Of a DNA stretch of 64,000 nt, positions 35,714 to 45,863 are shown piece after piece. The translations under genes were made by a program, and so were the position numbers. Source of the DNA: Nepenthes gracilis (taxonomy: Eukaryota; Streptophyta; Magnoliopsida; Caryophyllales; Nepenthaceae); assembly GCA_033239525.1 (NCBI GenBank), contig BSYO01000004.1, positions 19,506,037 through 19,570,036 on the forward strand. Reading direction: 5' to 3'. Every line of letters begins with the position of its first letter. The first letter of the stretch is position 1. The notes under the pieces are model-generated. The model was not told the origin of the DNA, did no database searches, and saw nothing but the letters and a program-made list of their open reading frames with translations.

Positions 35714-36165
35714 GGTTTGAGGCTTATGCCTGGTATGCATTATGCTTGGAAAGCTACCAAATACCGGGATGACATTTCGCCAATTATACAAGGATTTACC
35801 GAAATGGTATGTCGCTCGATGTGCCATAATGTGCAACAAATTGCTGGAATGGCTCTTTAGGTTGGATGGGCTATCTTTGCTGGGTTGGTTTGGCTTTGTA
35901 GGGATAGTTTACTGGAATAGTGAATGGATCATTGGGCTGGTATGGTGAATGGCATTTGGCAAGTTTGGGGTTTATGCCCGGTTTGCATTATAGTTGGTAA
36001 GATGCCCAATGTCGGGATGGCTTAGTGCCTAATATACAAGATTTTACCGGAATGGCATGTCACCCGATATCCCACAATATGCAACATATAGCCTAAATGG
36101 CGCTTTGGAATGGATGGGCTGTTTTTTTGCTGGGCTGGATTAGATGTGTGGGTAGTTTTGTCCGT
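35714..36165 (+). repeat. 248 bp direct repeat in the LINE fragment
   Basis: GGTTTGAGGCTTATGCC at 35,714 and AGTTTGGGGTTTATGCCC at 35,962 start two diverged copies of about 200 bases (both go through CATTAT, ATACAAG, TTTACCG, ATGGCTCTTT/TGGCGCTTT, GGATGGGCT). Confidence 0.75.
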
Positions 36166-36413
36166 TCTGCCAGTTCTATTCCCGTTTTTGAAAAAAGGAG
36201 CATTGCTGAGTGTATTTGTGTAGGCCATGGGCCGATTAGGAACACTGATTGATTATACTTTTGTAATGTTTCTTTATTTTTATGACATATTCATGTGACT
36301 CGGAGTATGCTCCAACGTCTCTGTTTTTATTTCAAGTCAGAAAAATATTTGGAGTCAGAATACTGATTTTGTTTTTTCTTTTTCCTTTAATACACTTTAC
36401 TTACTTACCAAAA

Positions 36414-37167
36414 AAATTATATTTCTTTCTTGACTATTTTAGAAACATCTTGAGTGTTGTTCTGGTCAGGGAAGAAGTAGAAATTCAACGATCGATATAT
36501 TAGATTAGTAAAATCATAATAGATTTGGAGACTTGGTATGCATGAAGGTAAAAGGCTACTTTAGCCTTAGTTTTTATTATAAAAAACTTCGATCTTATTT
36601 TCAAACCCACAAAATTGTAGTCTTAACATATTAATTATTAAAAAGTATCTTGAAAAATTTAGAAATATCTGAATGTTATATTAAATAATAAGTTGAGTCG
36701 AGTGAGTTTGACACAGAATTTCAAACTTAACCTTCCATAAAGGGTCAATTTTTTGTAAATTTTATTATTGAAACAATGACCATAAATTTGGAAGAAACAA
36801 CTAAACACATGGGTTCTTCACCAAGAGTGTCACCTCCCAAAGTGGTCACTACATATTGATGGAACATCATCTCAAACAAGTAATGGAATTAAGATAACAT
36901 TAATCTCACTTAAAGGAATTAAGATTAAATATTTGATTATATTTATATCTCTAGCAACTAACGATGTAATGAAATATGAAACTCTGCTAAACAAATTGAA
37001 ACTTTTCAAAGAATATTCTGTCAAGAACTTAATTATCTATATTAATTTTAAATTAGTAGTTAATCAAGTATTGGCTAATTTCAAAACAACTAATCCATAT
37101 CTAGCTAAATACATCCATAAGGCATAAGATCTATTGTCATTGTTCAATAAATTTAAAATTATTCATA
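36414..37167 (+). pseudogene. RT end and RNase H of the large Tat element
   Basis: It continues the pol frame with KLYFFLDYFRNILSVVLVRE, then EVEIQRSIYY, equal in layout to ELYLYLAVSEASLSFVLVRQ of the GC-rich Tat element. The RNase H core follows: LHIDGTSSQTSNGI at about 36,850 (catalytic Asp present), then ATNDVMKYETLLNKLKLFKE and VVNQVLANFKTTNPYLAKYI up to 37,127. RNase H removes the RNA template during reverse transcription. It ends at IIHIAKEY, where the short minus-strand LINE-like insertion begins. Confidence 0.78.
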
Positions 37168-37181
37168 TTGCTAAAGAATAT

Positions 37182-37195
37182 ATATATATATATAT
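37182..37195 (-). mobile_element. TA tail of a short LINE-like insertion (left part)
   Basis: Lies between the target duplication TTGCTAAAGAATAT (37,168-37,181) and the 11.6 kb Tat element. The rest of this insertion is at 48,835-48,964. Confidence 0.55.
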
Positions 37196-38550
37196 TGATG
37201 CGTACCTGGATCCGACTTCGAATAGATTCGGATTCTTCTGGATGATGTGAATCGGCTCCGTTCATTGAGTACGAATCCTGCACACCACTAAAACGAACAA
37301 GAGGTCAGCGTTAACGGCGGGAGGTAATCCCACCGAAAACACTCACGCTTCAGTCGATGTGACCTTGATGGAAGAAATCAAAAGGAGAGAGAGAGTAATG
37401 AGAGAGGGGAAAATAGTGTCTTGTTCCAGATGTCAGAAAGGCGCAAGTCCTTTCTCGTATCTAGATGGTGGGAAGGCAGAGAACGTGTGTAAAGACTCGT
37501 TCGTTGCCTTGGAGATTGATCGTGTTTGAGAGTTTGGCTGTTGGGAACCAGAGCTTGTTTCTCAGAGCACTTAGGGTTGAAGATGAACGTGTTTGGAGTA
37601 GCAGAGAGCTTGTGCAGTTCTGGGAGTTTCCATGTCTCAGAGTGCTCAAGAAAGCATGCAAGAAAGCGTCTTTGAAAGCCTGTCCTGGATGGTGGATCCA
37701 GGGCCTCTTTTATGGCAAAGATGGCGATCCTCCTTCTTTGGAAGGAGTGATCGTCCCTATCATCTGCTGTTGGCCTTCCTTCTGGAGGCTGATGCTTGTT
37801 GCCCAATTGTGGAGGATTGTTTCCTTCTGAGGCGGTCAACCACTTTCCAAGTTAGCTTCTTTCCTTCCCAACATGTTACCGTTGAGGTTCCTTGGCTGGC
37901 AAGGAGTTGGGAGGATCTGGCGCCTTCCTTATTTGAAGGGCGCCAATCTTACAATATCCCCTTTGAGATCGTGGAATATCCTTGGAGGATCGTGGTTGGC
38001 CTTTTTATAACTGGTGGGTCTAAACGGGCCGGGCACATTCTTGCATTGAAAGGCTTCACGGGGCCCACTGCACCGCAGGACGGTCAACGCCTGGGTTGAC
38101 CGTCATAACTTGCGTTGGGCCCCTATGAAAAAGCGTCCATCTTTGGCCTCCCGGATGGGCTATGGGCACGAGTGAGTCCCCATTACTGTAGAAGAGCCTT
38201 GTTTGGGCCCATATATAGGGAGCGAGGTCGGCATCCGAGTTGACCGTCAGCGTGTTGGCCGCCTTCATGGAGAACGAAGGGAGAGCGGCGGGCGATCAAC
38301 TGATGGGCTGTGGGCCAGAATGGAATAGGCCCATCACCGTTGCAAAGCCTCTAAAGGCCCAACAACCCTGGTCAACGCTGAGATTGACCGTTTATGAGTA
38401 GGTTAGCCGCGGGGCCAACGAAAATGTTGACCGTCTTCGGCTTTCTGTTTAGGCCCATCTTCCCCTCCGGCAGCCGTCGAAATGTTGACTGACCTTTCTG
38501 GGCTTCTGTTGACTTTTCTTTGGGCCAGCCCATTATTGGTGTACCCATCA
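37196..38550 (-). repeat. 3' LTR of the GC-rich Tat element
   Basis: 1,355 bp; partner of 47,468-48,834. Contains the palindromic module GACGGTCAAC-N6-GTTGACCGTC at 38,079-38,104. ORFs read in it (for example 37,465-37,830) recur in both LTRs and are not genes. Confidence 0.93.
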
Positions 38551-38567
38551 CTAGCCCCCCATGCTGG
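38551..38567 (-). promoter_or_regulatory. Polypurine tract of the GC-rich Tat element
   Basis: The element-sense sequence is CCAGCATGGGGGGCTAG directly before the LTR start TGATGGG. Nearly the same tract (GCATGGGGGGCTG) precedes the 3' LTR of the non-autonomous element at 55,638. Confidence 0.75.
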
Positions 38568-38654
38568 TGGTCAAATTTCTGGCCTCCAGTATGTTCATGA
38601 TGGGACGTTTTTCCTTGCTTTGAGAATCCTGTAGAAACTTATAAAAGAGTGAAG

Positions 38655-38840
38655 GGGGCTTGATCGGAATTGTTGACCGCTTTGACCAATTTGGATACTG
38701 CACTGTTGACCGTCCCCGTCGATTCCGGTACTGGAGACTGTTGGCCGTCTGGTCAATTCCGGTGTTCCAAAATTGTTGACCATCCTGGTCAATTCCGGAG
38801 TTCCAGAATTGTTGATCGTCCTTGGCCAATTCTGGGAATA
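38655..38840. repeat. Tandem repeat in the Tat 3' untranslated region
   Basis: Diverged units of about 36-45 bp (AATTCCGG..TTCCA..ATTGTTGACC..CCTGGTC), about four copies, with a GTTGACC or GGTCAA motif in each. Confidence 0.7.
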
Positions 38841-39193
38841 ATTTCTGCCAGCTTTTGGCCGGACTGCAAGGTAGAAAGCGACACGTGTCCTCCTTTGGTT
38901 GGGAGGAGATCCGGGTCATTAATACGCTAGAGATCCATCCTTTGGCAGGGTCAAGTGGAGTGGCGACACGTGGCAATCCTAACGGTGCCATTAACGAGGG
39001 GTTTCGTGCGGGAGTCCCGTCCTTTGGCTGGGTCAAATGAGGAGGTGACGCGTGGCAGGACTGACGGCGTCCTTTGCATGCTTGGCGCTTAAGTTTTCCT
39101 TCCGTTTTTTGAAATCAGTTACGCCTCCTTCGTCTTCCTCATTCCCGTTTCTCAGACAAATCCTTCGAAGACACCTTAAAGCTTTTTCCGATT

Positions 39194-41021
39194 ATGGCTT
39201 CCGTGGCGGATTTCTCATTTGATTTGAGGAAAAATGATATTAAGGCTTTGTGCGTCGAATTTAACATCCCGAAAGAGATGGCCTGGAAGGTCCCAGGCGA
39301 GGACGACAAAACCCTTTGTCCACCGGAAGGCTATTTTACCGTTTATGAGGCTCACTTGAGGAGCGGCCTTCGCTTGCCGTTGCCGGAGGAGCTTGAGTCG
39401 ATCATGGCGGCTTTGCAAGTACCCATTGCCTAGCTTCATGCCAATGCGATGAGGTATATCTGTACTCTGTGAATTTTTTCTCGGAAGATCGGCCAAAAGT
39501 TTAGGATGTCCGGCCTTAAGGTCATTTTTAAGGTGACCCGGGGCGGAGTGGATTTCACTCAGCCCCCGTACAGGGATAAAAATAAATACGGCCATCCAAG
39601 ACTCCCTAAAGAACTGGAAAAATCGGTTCTTATTTGTGAAGGTGGGAGAGAAGTGGCCTATCGCGTCGGGACTAGGGTAAGGTCCCGGACATACATTTGG
39701 GTATGCCGTCTGCGGCGGAGAACTCTGCCTACGCCTGGCTGACCAAGGCGATACGGAAAAATCCCGACGAGTTTAGGAGGGATTTTTTGGTTTCCCCTGA
39801 GGAAACCAAAAAGGTTAAATGGGGACCGCCGTCCCCGGTTCGAAGCCACACCCTCCGATTAAAATGTTGAGGCTGATGTCTCAAAGAAGTTGATCATCCG
39901 CCCAATGTCTTCGGAGGAAGGCTGTGAGAGGGCAAGCTGCTCGCCCTCGGCATCCTCGTCGCAGATTGATCTCGTGGGCTGCCGGGATTTGTGGTGGTCC
40001 CGGCAAAGACTGAGCGGAGAGGTCCCGTTGAGGGACAAACATGGCGGATGCCGGAGGAGTTATTCCAGCCCGGCTGCGGCGAGCCGACTCCGTGCGCCAG
40101 ATGGGATCTGCAGAGGGAGCCACTTCGCGATATGCTCGAGGGTTCACGCGTTTATATTGTAGAGCCTTCGTCAAGAGCCGATTCACCCCGCCTTTTGCTC
40201 CAAAGGCTGCCAGGAGGAAGGAACCTCGCGCAGCCTGCTCCGGAGAGGCCGCAAGAGAGGAGCCCGCCGCTGCCGTTGAGGATGATGAGCTCTTGGAGAG
40301 AATTCTGGAGGAGGCAGCGGTGTGCTCGGCGCGAGAGGATGCTCCTGGCCCTCCGCCACCTGAGCCTGGTCTGGAGGCCAGGCCTAAGGGACCCACGAGG
40401 AAATTTTTAGAGGTATGATTCTTGACGGTTGATTCCCAGTACTTTGTCCCTTCAAGGTTTCTAACATCTTCTATTCGTTGTTTGTGCAGCGTTGAAGGTT
40501 GCTTCGCACTTTTAAGGCAATCTTTGCAGCATGACGAGGCACTAGCCGAGAATGAGGCAGAAATAGCACAGCTAGACACCTGGCGGCCGCCTCGGGAGGA
40601 GCTCCGTGAGGCTGTGCAGCCACTCTCGAGGCCGTTATGGCGGGCGTGGAGGCGAGAATGCCGAATCGGGCGGAGAAACGCCGAGTTGAAGGCGGAGGTT
40701 GCTCGCTTGAAGGAAGAGGATGATCGACTGAAAGCGAGCAACAAACGCCTCGCAGATCGAGCCGCCGCCGCAGAGAACGAGTTGGCCTCTCGGATGACCC
40801 CTCATGAGGTTGGGGGTGCACTACACGCCCGGCTGTTGGAGGGGCTCAACATTGGACGCCGCGTTGCGCGGTTAATCGCTCCGAACTTCCCAGTGGAGCT
40901 TATCAATCAAAGAAACTGCTCCAGCCGTAATGCAAAGAAGATCCGGTGGGAGAGCCCCGAGACGGCCCGGGGTCCTCCTCCCGTAGCCACAGCCTTTTTT
41001 TTTTTTTCGGATAGCATGTAA
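39194..41021 (+). pseudogene. Antisense ORF of the GC-rich Tat element
   Basis: It runs opposite to gag-pol. The first 79 codons (39,194-39,433) form the domain Pfam calls Transposase_28, 'putative gypsy type transposon' (EGYFTVYEAHLRSGLRLPLP, then LHANAMRYI after a TAG). Frame-shifted continuations follow (39,506-39,742; 40,041-40,418), then a coiled coil at 40,422-41,021 (EIAQLD.., AELKAEVARLKEEDDRLKAS). A GT-AG pair at 40,413 and 40,489 with a T-rich acceptor looks like an intron, but joining there shifts the frame by one, so this copy is broken. The same domain is antisense in the large element at 57,218-56,958. The function is unknown in the family. Confidence 0.7.
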
Positions 41022-41524
41022 ATTGTAACATACTTTTTGTGAGCAATAAAATGGAAGCTCTTTTTTAGTTCGGTGTCCATTGTCTTTTATTGCTTTGTGT
41101 TTGTTGTTTGCATGAGTCGTTGTATGGGGCGACAACTTGGTTGGCCGGTGATCACATTACTTGGTTGCCTAAGGAGCTGAGCCCCCAGGCTTGGCAGGTG
41201 GTTGCATTAACCAACCTTGCGGTGCTGTCCAAGTGGAAACTTGGGCAGTCAGTGTTAGAGAAGGAACGCTTCTCATTATTGTTTAATCACGCTATCCTTT
41301 TATAGAAGGTTGGTGCGTGGGGTAGCAACTTGGTTGGTGGTGCCTAAGGAATGAGATCCTTAAGTCGGGCAGGCGGTTGTAAGAACCACCACAGTGTGGC
41401 GCGTGTAAGTAAAGACTTGGGCTGCCAATGCTGGAGAAAAAATATTTCTCCCTTCGACCGTCATTGACTGACGTTGCTGCTCCCTGAAAAGAGGTCGTCG
41501 CGTGTGCCATTCTTGCCCCCTAAG

Positions 41525-41755
41525 GTTTTCAGACCGCTATGGGCCACTTGGATGACCAAGGTTTAGTACGACCGCTACTGGGCCGCTCGGATGACCGAGG
41601 TTTCAGACCGCTCATGGGCCACTTGGATGACCAAGGTTTTAGACCGCTCATGGGCCACCTAGATGACTAGGGTTTAAGACCGCTTATGGGCCACCTGGAT
41701 GACCAGGGTTTCAGACCACTTTTTGGGCCACCTAGATGACTAGAGTTTAACGAGA
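41525..41755. repeat. 34-39 bp tandem array between antisense ORF and integrase
   Basis: Six units of the form AGACCGCTcATGGGCCAC..GGATGACC.AGGTTT, starting near 41,531, 41,569, 41,607, 41,641, 41,680 and 41,714. It lies in the gap where the sense and antisense genes converge. Confidence 0.85.
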
Positions 41756-41936
41756 GGGTGAAAACCCTCCCGACTTAGGGGCAGTCTAGGTCGGGTGGAT
41801 ACCTGCAAGGCAAACGCAGTTCATATAGCCTAGGAGTTTATATGCTAAGTAAACTTCCCATTTTATCAAAGTAAAAACAAGCACACGAATGAATGCATAC
41901 GAGCGAGTAAGTGTTCACCTGGGTTCCCTATTGGAA

Positions 41937-43151
41937 CTAGCGCTTCAGGTGGGTTGCATTCCACGTTCGTGGGACCAACTTTTCATCCTGGTTTCGGAGC
42001 TTGTACGCTCCATTGCGCAGGACGACGGAGACAAGGAAAGGTCCCTCCCAGTTGGGAGAGAGCTTGTTTCGGCCGGCCAGCTTGCCTGTGGCCTCGATGC
42101 CTCGTAGGACTAAGTCCCCAACGTCGAATTGCCGGGCTTTCACCTTTTTATTGTAGTACCGGGCAACTCGGTGTTGGTACGCTGCTGTCCGTATTCTAGC
42201 TGCGTCACGGGCTTCCTCCAGCAAGTCCAAGTGCTCCCTGATTTTCTGGGAGTTGGTCTGTGGGTCGAAGGACTCCACCCTGAGACTTGGGAGCCCGATT
42301 TCAACAGGAATTACCGCTTCAGTCTCGTAACATAGGCTGAAGGGCGTCTCTCACGTTGGTTCCTTCGGGGTTGTACGATAAGACCAGAGGACGGATGGGA
42401 GTTAAATCGGCCCGAGCCCCCCAACGTCCTCCAACTTAGTCTTTAACCCGTGGAGTAGCGTGCGGTTCGTGACCTCCACCCGCCCGTTGGCACGGGGTAT
42501 GCTACCGAAGTGTGGATCACCTTAATTCCAAGGCTAGTGCAATACTTGGTGAGCGTTTCCCGAAAATTATCCCGTTGTCGGTCACCACGACCTCCTGGAC
42601 ACCTGTCTGACAATGCTCTAGCGGAGAAACTCCAGAGCATTGTGTTCTGTGATCTTTGCAAGCGGGGCAGCCTCGACCCACTTAGTGAAGTAGTCGATGC
42701 CCGCTATGATAAACTTCCTTTGTCCCGTGGCAATGGAAAATGGGCCGAGAATGTCAAGCCCCCATTGCGCGAAGGGCCACGGGGCCTGAAGGGACTTTAA
42801 GTCAGTGGACGGCTGGTGATGAAGGTTGCCATGAAGCTGGCAGCTTTCACACTTCTTTACAAACTCAAGCGCGTCTTTTTTCATCGATGGCCAATAGTAG
42901 CCCTGCCGCATAATTTTAAAGGCCAGGTTTTTCCCGCCTACGTGTGATCCACAGATCCCGAGGTGAACTTCGCCCAGCGCGTAGTCTGCCTCCTCGGGAG
43001 ATAGACAGTGAAGATACGGAGTTGAGTATTCATGGCGATACAGCCGCCCATCAACTACTATGTACCAGCCAGCTGTCTTTTTAATTTGCTTGGCCTTTTC
43101 AGTGTCCTCCGGGAGTGATCCGTCGGTCAAGTATCTAAGGTAAGGAGTCAT
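41937..43151 (-). pseudogene. Integrase of the GC-rich Tat element
   Basis: The minus-strand 43,151-42,618 segment is open for 177 codons. It holds the zinc-binding segment (GEVHLGICGSHVGGKNLAFK, then YYWPSMKKDALEFVKKCESC, giving the H-x3-H and C-x2-C pattern) and the first catalytic Asp (GLDILGPF). The second Asp and Glu fall in the frame-broken part 42,617-42,280. The C-terminal part (42,278-41,937) shows YYNKKVKARQFDVGDLVLR and NWEGPFLV. It would insert the cDNA; with at least two frameshifts this copy cannot. Confidence 0.88.
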
Positions 43152-43164
43152 CTAGTTTTCCGTC

Positions 43165-44106
43165 TCAGAAATCTGCATGGCCTCCTGTTTCTCTATACTC
43201 GGAGCGTTCAGGGTCTCCCACATGTCCCTCGAATATTGCTCGGGTTCTCGGCGGAAATGCTCTAGCTAGCGAGTCTGCCTTCCAATTTTCTGCTCGAGGA
43301 ATGTGAACCAGGGTCAGCTTGTCGAAGCCCTGGATGGTCTCCTTTGCCTTTGCCAGGTACTTGGCCAAGGAAGGGTTGTTTGCCTCGAAGCCCCCATTGA
43401 CCTGGTTGACGATTAATTGAGTCATTTGTGGATCACCAACCTCTTAGCAAGAGCACTCCTTTACCAATCGCAAGCCAGCCAAAAGAGGCTTCGTGTTCGC
43501 TGACGTTGTTGGTCGTGGGAAATCAAGTTTCGGGGAATACTTGATCTCGAATCCATCAGGGGTTGTTAAGATCACCCCCGCTCCACAGCCACTGTCCGTA
43601 GACGATCCATCCACGTGGAGTGTCCATTCTGGGGCCCCACCGGGCTGTTATTCGTTTTCTGCGGGCTGTTCCTCTTGAATTGGTGTTATGGTCTCAACAA
43701 TGAAGTCGGCCAGAGCCTGCGCATTTATGGCAGTTCTGGGCCTGAACTCAATGTCGAACTCATCCAATTCAATGGCCCACTTTACCATTCGCCCCGAAAC
43801 GTCGGGCTTTTGGAGTATGCCTTTTAGCGGCTGGTCCGTAAGGACCACTACGCGATGTGCCTGAAAGTATGGCCTCAATTTTCGCGCTGCAAAGATAAGT
43901 GCCAGTGCCATTTTTTCAGCGTGCGGGTAGCGAGTTTCTAGGCCGGTCAATGTTTTACTCACATAATAGACCGGATGCTGGATATCGGACCCTTGGCGCA
44001 CAAGGACGAAGCTGAGGGATGCTTCCGATACCGCCAAGTAAAGGTAGAGCTCCTCTCCGTCTTTGGGAGAGGCTAACAACGGTGGGCTGGCCAGATACTG
44101 CTTCAA
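43165..44106 (-). pseudogene. RNase H region of the GC-rich Tat element
   Basis: 44,106-43,648 is open for 152 codons: the RT tail and first RNase H-like (connection) part, with ELYLYLAVSEASLSFVLVRQ, YPHAEKMALALIFAARKLRP and FRPRTAINAQALADFIVE. The second, active-type RNase H follows with a frame break; its end (QLIVNQVNGGFEANNPSLAK, then HIPRAENWKADSLARAFPPR) is at 43,425-43,165. The dual arrangement is usual for this lineage. Confidence 0.82.
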
Positions 44107-44165
44107 CTCATCGAAGGTGGTCTGGCAGTCAGCCGTCCACTGAAATTCGTTAGACTTTGTCCCTC

Positions 44166-44900
44166 TTAAGGCTTTAAAGAAGGGCTGGTACTTGTCTCTA
44201 GACTTCGCGAGGAAGTGGGACGGAGGCGGCCCGGCCGCCCGACCAATCGCCGGACGTCTTTCACGATTCTCGGGGAGCCATGTCGCCGGGGCCCTAATCT
44301 TTTAGGGTTTGCCTCAATCCCTCGGCGAGAGACGATGAAACCTAAGAACTTCCCGAGGCTACCCGAAGACACATTTGGTGGATTTAGTTTCATTTGGTGC
44401 TTGCGAGCACCCAAATGACTCTTCCGTGTCACGTATGTGTTAAATCCGTGACTCTGCTCTTGGCGAGCATGTCGCCGACGTAGACCTCCATGTTGCGACC
44501 GATTTGCTTTTCGAACATCCTGTTCACTAGTCGCTGGTAGGTGGCTCCAGCGTTCTTTAACCCGAAGGGCATGACCCTATAGCAATAGGTGCCCCGGTCC
44601 GTCATGAAGGAGGTATGCTCCTCATCTTCCGGGCTCATTCTGATCTGGTTGTAGCCGAATAAGCGTCCATGAAGCTTAGCGGCTCATGCCCTACCGTGAG
44701 TCAACCAGCAGTCAATCCCGGGGCAAGGGAAAATCTGTCCTTCGCCAGGCGAGGCCTTGTTGACGTCAGTAAAATCGACGTACATTCGCCATTTCCGTTG
44801 CTCTTCTTAACCAGGACGACATTTGAAAGCCAATCCGGGTACTGGACTTCCCTAATTAAGCCTGCGTCCAGTAGTTTCTTCACCTCTTCTCGGATGGCGA
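44166..44900 (-). pseudogene. Reverse transcriptase of the GC-rich Tat element
   Basis: Pieces in three frames: LLDAGLIREVQYPDWLSNVV (44,883 down), then a block around DRGTYCYRVMPFGLKNAGAT (44,638-44,429) with the catalytic box read as YVGDM. The family has YVDDM, so one catalytic Asp is replaced by Gly (codon GGC). A further block (NPPNVSSGSLGKFLGFIVSR) is at 44,432-44,166. It should copy element RNA into DNA; frameshifts and the lost Asp show it is dead. Confidence 0.85.
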
Positions 44901-45797
44901 TCAGTTTTTCGACGGAGTGATTCCTCCGCTCTGTCGGACCGGCTTGATGCAGGTCAAGGCCCGACTATGGACCATCACCTCAGTGAAATTCCGGGCATGT
45001 TCGCGGGAGTCGAGGCAAAAGGTCGCGTTCCTTCGTACAAACGCGATCAATTCATAGCGTAGCGGCCCGGTGAGTGAGCTGCCAATCTGGACACACTTAT
45101 CCAGTTCCCCCGGGTCCAGTGGGACCAGATCCGTGGCTTCACTGGGCCGCGCCTGCTGCAAGGTGGTCACGTCTCGGTGGTCGAGTTCTCCCACCGTGCC
45201 AGTTCTGCCACTAGGAGCAATCTGGGCCATGTAACAGGTCCGCCCAGTGACCTGATCTCCCAGAACTTCTCTGATGCCGTAGGGCGTTGGGAATTTTATT
45301 TTAAGAAGTGGAATTGATGTGACTGTCCCCAAACGTCGTTAGGCACGGCCTGCCTAGTATCGCGTTGTAAACAGAGGGCAGGTCAACCACTAGAAATGTT
45401 AGCATGCGACTTGCTGTTTTTGGGTAGGTGCCCAGGGTGACTTCCAGTTGGATTGTCCCTTGAACGGGCACCGGTTCATTATCAAAGCCGTATAAAGGTC
45501 CTTCAGCAGTTTTAGTTGATTCTTTTTTAGGCCTAATCTAAAGAACGCGTCCAAATAAAGAAAGTCTTTAGAACTACCATTATCAATAAAGACTCGCTTC
45601 AGCTGGTAGTCCGAAGTACCATCTGAAACGAGTGCCGAAATTACAAGGGGGTCAGCATGGGGGGAGATTACATGGTTCGAGTCACAATCACTAAAGCTAA
45701 TGATGTTGTCTACTGTGCGCTGCTTCTTCCTCCCAATCTGCTGCTCCTTGCTGTCCTCTGGGCTCCTGGCAGGTCGGGTGGTGATCATGTTAACCAC
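44901..45797 (-). pseudogene. Protease region of the GC-rich Tat element
   Basis: 45,797-45,399 is open and includes HADPLVISALVSD, then the aspartic-protease motif VFIDNGSSKDFLYLDAF (D-N-G-S-S, a variant seen in this lineage), and RLGLKK.QLK. An in-frame stop at about 45,399 separates it from 45,332-44,901 (IPLLKIKFPTPYGIREVLGD and the linker to RT). Confidence 0.8.
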
Positions 45798-45863
45798 TCC
45801 TGCTACAATCCGGTTCCGGGGAGGCGTCTGCTCCTGCCCCTCTTCATCAGCCGCTCCTGGGTT

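Larger units (their letters stand above)
35626..36413 (+). mobile_element. 5'-truncated LINE fragment with 13 bp target duplication
   Basis: Flanked by AAATTATATCTCT (35,613-35,625) and AAATTATATTTCT (36,414-36,426), 12 of 13 identical. The host element's RT-RNase H reading is split exactly there. The 3' end, TTTAATACACTTTACTTACT then TACCAAAAAA, has the look of plant LINE tails. The body has no ORF for RT; it is 3' untranslated sequence with a 248 bp direct repeat. The first 23 bases include a perfect palindrome. Confidence 0.72.

Noticed and set aside
37378..38099. Overlapping ORFs of 120-155 codons on both strands
   Set aside because: They lie within the LTR, recur at 47,641-48,240 in the other LTR, and show no protein domain.
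40413..40489. Functional intron in the antisense ORF
   Set aside because: The splice signals look good, but joining at them leaves a one-base frame shift, so I only note it as a possible ancestral intron.
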